Shown: in pieces, positions 7,429-10,198 of the stretch | Layout of the letters: every line of letters starts with the position of its first letter | Position numbering within the stretch: position 1 is the stretch's first letter | DNA from: an uncultured Alphaproteobacteria bacterium | Lineage (GTDB): Bacteria; Pseudomonadota; Alphaproteobacteria; RF32; CAG-239 | Direction of reading: 5' to 3' | DNA: 10,198 nt | Assembly (NCBI GenBank): GCA_900551585.1 | Contig: URWU01000036.1 | Span: 1 to 10,198 of the forward strand | The notes under the pieces: generated by a model | What the model was told of the DNA's origin: nothing | Database searches by the model: none | Seen by the model: the letters and a program-made list of their open reading frames with translations, nothing else | Translations under genes and position numbers: made by a program

Positions 7429-8451
7429 TCAATAAATAAGCTCGTCGTTTTCTTTACCTTCGCTAATGACAATCTCACCGGAGTTAGACAGTTCCTTAGT
7501 GGTGGTAACGATATACTGCTGAGCTTCTTCAACATCGCGCAAACGAACCGGACCCATGGCCTCCATATCCTCTTTGATAATTTTGCCGGCACGGGAAGAC
7601 ATGTTGTTGAAGAACAAATCTTTAATCGTGTCAGAAGCGCCTTTCAAAGCGATGGCCAGTTTGTCTTTATCAACATTACGCAGCAAGACCTGAATTCCCT
7701 GAGAATCAACACGAATAAGATCTTCAAAGGTAAACATAAGAGATTTGACGCGCTCGGCACTTTCGCGGTTGCGTTCTTCCAAAGCATCCATGAAACGGTT
7801 TTCGGTACTGCGGTCCAAAGAGTTGAAGATATCGGCAATCAGCTCATGCGAATCGCGGCGCGAAGATTTGGACAGGTTGCTCATAAATTCCTTGCGCAGG
7901 GTTTTTTCCAAACCATCCAGAACTTCTTTCTGAACCGAATCCATTCGCAACATACGCATAACGATTTCCATTGCGAAGTTTTCCGGCAAGAGCGCAATAA
8001 CTTTTGCGGCATGTTCAGCCTTAATTTTTGACAAGATAACGGCAATTGTCTGTGGATATTCGTTTTTCAGATAATTGGCCAGAACATGCTCATTGACATT
8101 ACCGAGCTTATCCCACATCGTGCGGCCGGCCGGTCCGCGAATTTCTTCCATAATCACGGAAACGCGGTCTTTATCCAAAGCTTTAGCCAGCAGACGTTCG
8201 GTACTTTCATAAGTTCCCATCAGCATACCGGTATTAGAAACCCGGTCCATAAATTCGGTAAATAATTGTTCGACAATATTGGAGTTGACCTTACCCAGAG
8301 AAGCCATAATCACCGAAAGCTCTTTAATCTCCTCGTCGTCCATCAACGAGAACAGAGCCGAAGAACGCTCCTCATTCAAAGACAGCATGAGAATGGCCGC
8401 TTTTTGCTGCCCGGAGAGTAAGTTGTAATCATCAATAACATTTTGCTTCAT
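7429..8451 (-). CDS. fliG: Flagellar motor switch protein FliG
   Basis: A 340-residue rotor protein, the usual length. FliG sits on the MS ring, carries the torque-generating charges facing the stator and transmits the switch signal from FliM/FliN. The N-terminal domain (about 1-105) binds FliF and starts with the typical LSGQQKAAILMLSLNEE (12-28). The middle domain contains EYPQTIAVILSKI (131-143), corresponding to the EHPQ motif with Tyr for His. The C-terminal domain contains MFTFEDLIRVDSQGIQVLLR (239-258), ALKGASD (268-274) and NNMSSRAGKIIKEDMEAMGP (282-301), where the charged residues of the torque helix lie. The tail (320-340) is acidic. It starts at ATG 17 bp after fliF; GAGG is about 13 nt upstream, slightly far. 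No frameshift was seen. Confidence 0.98.
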   Translation of the reverse strand: MKQNVIDDYNLLSGQQKAAILMLSLNEERSSALFSLMDDEEIKELSVIMASLGKVNSNIVEQLFTEFMDRVSNTGMLMGTYESTERLLAKALDKDRVSVIMEEIRGPAGRTMWDKLGNVNEHVLANYLKNEYPQTIAVILSKIKAEHAAKVIALLPENFAMEIVMRMLRMDSVQKEVLDGLEKTLRKEFMSNLSKSSRRDSHELIADIFNSLDRSTENRFMDALEERNRESAERVKSLMFTFEDLIRVDSQGIQVLLRNVDKDKLAIALKGASDTIKDLFFNNMSSRAGKIIKEDMEAMGPVRLRDVEEAQQYIVTTTKELSNSGEIVISEGKENDELIY

Positions 8452-8467
8452 TGCGCGTCACTTTCCT

Positions 8468-10090
8468 CTAATTGCCATCATTTGAATATAACCAGCTGCG
8501 GATAATATTCACTGCCGCATCGGGGTTCTTTTCAATAATATCGTTAATTCTCTTCAAAGACGAAACCTTAACCCGGCCGTCAACTTTGTTGATATTGACC
8601 AACTCGTCAAGCTCGGCGTCATTTTCATTTAAGAAATTGGACAGCAGCAGGTTGTCATCCTCGGGATTTTCACCAAGCAGTTTGCCGTCTGCGCCAAGCT
8701 GGGAGCCGCTGTCGAAGGCGTTGTTGATGAGCGGCCTGATTACCAGTAATATTACCAGAATTGCCACGATTGCAACACCCAGACCTTCGGCTATGCGAAT
8801 CAGTTCATCTTTGGTAAATCCGAAGATTAAGATTTCGCGGGCCGTATCAACGTCTTCAGCAATGCTGACAAATTTCATATTTTCGACTTCGACCACATCA
8901 CCGCGGTTGGCATCATAGCCGACTGCTGATTTGACCAAAGCCGTCAACTGTTCCATTTCATCTTTAGTGCGGTCGCGGTAAACGGTTTTACCCTCGGCAT
9001 CTTTGTCATAAACCCCGTCTACCATAACGGCTACAGTCAAACGTTTTACCGTGCCGGTATTTTTGACTTTATTGCGGACAACCTTGGAAATTTCATAATT
9101 AATCGTTTCTTCGGTTTTGGAATTTTGATTTAAGATGTTGCTGCCGGTGGTCACTGTGTCCCCGTTCGGAATATTCTGCGCCACGGTAACAGGCTGCTCG
9201 CCTGAATTGGAGACACCTTCCTCAGTAACGGTCGCCTGTGAACGGACAACCTGAGAATCGGGATCATAAATTTCTTCATTGGTCACAACCTGATCAAAAT
9301 CCATTTCGATGTTGACCTGAGCCTGAGCTTTGCCGGGGCCGACGGTCTTTTCGAGCAAGGCCTCGATATTCTTGGCCATTTTGCGTTCCTGATCAAGGCG
9401 CAGACTTTCATTGGTGGCATTATTCAAAGTCTGTTCATCATCATAATTATTGGTCAGCAGATTACCGGCACTGTCAACAATCGCCACATTTTTAACCTCA
9501 AGCTTCGGCACGGCGGCGGCAACCAGTTTCTGTATCGACTGGATTTCCTTCAAATCAAGCTTGCCTTTGGCAGTTTTGATAACGACCGAAGCCGAAGGCG
9601 GCTGTTCTTCTCTTGAAAACATTTCACGTTTCGGGAGAACCAGATGAACGCGAGCACTCTTAATATTGTCAACCGAGCGAATCGTCCGGGCCAGTTCGCC
9701 CTCCAAAGCGCGAATCAAATTGACATTCTGCACAAAATTGGTTGACCCCAGAGCATCGGTATTGTCAAAAATCTCATAGCCGACATTGGAGCCTTTGGAA
9801 GCCAAAGCCAGCTCGGCGGTATCAACACGCATTTTATTAACCTGATCCTGGGGAACCATGACCTCGGTACCGTTTTTGGTCAGGCGGTATTTGACATTGG
9901 CAGCCTCAAGACGGGAAACAATCTGTTTGGCATCTTCCAATTCCAAATCGGAATAGAGCACGGCATAATCAACCGAGTTCATCTGTGTTGCAATATAAGC
10001 AAAAAAACTGATGAGAAAAATGATGATAGCCGAAAGCGACGCCAATCGTCCGGGCGATAAATTTTTTATACTCTGCAAAAAGTTATTCAC
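8468..10090 (-). CDS. fliF: Flagellar MS-ring protein FliF
   Basis: A 540-residue inner-membrane protein that builds the MS ring, the base on which rotor and export gate assemble. There are two membrane segments, at about 18-36 and 436-454. Between them lie the periplasmic YscJ-like ring-building domain, with VDYAVLYSDLELEDAKQIVS (40-59), LARTIRSVDNIKSARVHLVL (133-152) and EEQPPSASVVIK (161-172), and the FliF-specific region with TEETINYEISKVV (326-338). The C-terminal cytoplasmic tail (507-537, RVKVSSLKRINDIIEKNPDA from 506) is the FliG-binding segment, matching the fliG gene directly downstream. Length is close to the usual 550-570. The start is GTG at 10090-10088, with GGGGA about 10 nt upstream; I see no better in-frame ATG nearby. 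It is the first gene of the visible block. Whether another gene lies upstream cannot be seen because the genomic sequence ends at 10158. Confidence 0.97.
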   Translation of the reverse strand: MNNFLQSIKNLSPGRLASLSAIIIFLISFFAYIATQMNSVDYAVLYSDLELEDAKQIVSRLEAANVKYRLTKNGTEVMVPQDQVNKMRVDTAELALASKGSNVGYEIFDNTDALGSTNFVQNVNLIRALEGELARTIRSVDNIKSARVHLVLPKREMFSREEQPPSASVVIKTAKGKLDLKEIQSIQKLVAAAVPKLEVKNVAIVDSAGNLLTNNYDDEQTLNNATNESLRLDQERKMAKNIEALLEKTVGPGKAQAQVNIEMDFDQVVTNEEIYDPDSQVVRSQATVTEEGVSNSGEQPVTVAQNIPNGDTVTTGSNILNQNSKTEETINYEISKVVRNKVKNTGTVKRLTVAVMVDGVYDKDAEGKTVYRDRTKDEMEQLTALVKSAVGYDANRGDVVEVENMKFVSIAEDVDTAREILIFGFTKDELIRIAEGLGVAIVAILVILLVIRPLINNAFDSGSQLGADGKLLGENPEDDNLLLSNFLNENDAELDELVNINKVDGRVKVSSLKRINDIIEKNPDAAVNIIRSWLYSNDGN

Positions 10091-10116
10091 TTTATTAGAT
10101 TCCCCAATTTAGGAGC

Positions 10117-10131
10117 CTAAAGCCCCTTTAA
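10117..10131 (-). promoter_or_regulatory. Weak CtrA-like motif upstream of fliF
   Basis: The minus strand reads TTAA (10131-10128), seven bases, then TTAG (10120-10117), a 7-of-8 match to TTAA-N7-TTAA. It lies 26 nt upstream of the GTG start of fliF, whose Caulobacter counterpart has a CtrA-dependent promoter. No convincing TATAAT follows at the right spacing. A 5-bp G-U-containing hairpin (10112-10126) overlaps it but has no U-run. Confidence 0.22.
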
Positions 10132-10158
10132 TAAAAATACTTCCCTTAGTCATTACAT

Positions 10159-10198
10159 CTGTCTCTTATACACATCTGACGCTGCCGACGACTAGTCG
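10159..10198. other. Illumina Nextera transposase adapter, non-genomic contig end
   Basis: CTGTCTCTTATACACATCT (10159-10177) is the 19-bp Tn5 mosaic end in read-through orientation, followed by GACGCTGCCGACGA (10178-10191), the Nextera read-1 adapter stem. The last seven bases, CTAGTCG (10192-10198), would fall in the i5 index. From memory they match the start of the reverse complement of Nextera XT index S513 (TCGACTAG). These 40 bases are a library artefact and should be trimmed; genomic sequence ends at about 10158. Confidence 0.97.

Noticed and set aside
10112..10126. Small hairpin upstream of fliF as a terminator of an upstream gene
   Set aside because: The stem is only five pairs with a G-U and there is no U-run after it.
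1..10158. A hidden novel defence, mobile or CRISPR system
   Set aside because: Apart from short gaps the whole span is covered by contiguous flagellar genes in one direction, with no array-like repeats, integrase, tRNA or foreign-looking insert.
10159..10177. Transposon end (Tn5 mosaic end) as a mobile element
   Set aside because: It is followed by the Nextera adapter stem and a partial index at the contig edge, so it comes from library preparation and not from an insertion in the genome.

Overview
The window is one continuous block of flagellar genes, all read from the minus strand (right to left), from an alphaproteobacterium. The gene order fliF-fliG-fliH(flbE)-fliN-flbD is the order known from the Caulobacter fliF operon. 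It is followed by flhA, an FlhF-like GTPase, a MinD/FlhG-like ATPase and an open-ended gene. The sigma-54 activator FlbD inside the basal-body operon and the style of FliH are alphaproteobacterial traits. Base composition is moderate, far from the GC-rich Caulobacter/Rhodospirillum style, so an uncultured or host-associated lineage is possible; that is inference only.

Layout in transcription order: 10158-10091 is a short upstream region with a weak CtrA-like motif. It is followed by fliF (10090-8468, MS ring), fliG (8451-7429, rotor switch), a 50-bp AT-rich gap with a perfect TTAA-N7-TTAA box and a well-spaced TATAAT, fliH (7378-6674, export ATPase regulator), fliN (6659-6309, C ring), flbD (6297-4975, GTG start), an 86-bp gap with a 10-bp-stem hairpin, flhA (4888-2765, export gate), flhF-like (2752-1790), flhG/minD-like (1774-962) and an unfinished gene (969 to beyond base 1). 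Most gaps are 11-17 bp, and the last junction overlaps by 8 bp, so the set looks like one operon. No rho-independent terminator was seen.

Together the genes build the inner part of the flagellum: the MS ring (FliF), the rotor/C ring (FliG, FliN), the type III export apparatus (FliH, FlhA), polar placement and number control (FlhF, FlhG) and a regulator (FlbD) that in Caulobacter couples early assembly to late sigma-54 flagellar genes. FliM, FliI and FlhB are not in the window.

The last 40 bases (10159-10198) are not genomic. They match the Illumina Nextera transposase adapter followed by what looks like part of an index, so real sequence ends at about 10158. I found no new biological system. 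The points worth a second look are the possible internal CtrA-type promoter before fliH, the flbD-flhA hairpin, the degenerate FlbD receiver, the FlhG without an FlhF-activating motif, the unidentified left-edge gene and the adapter.
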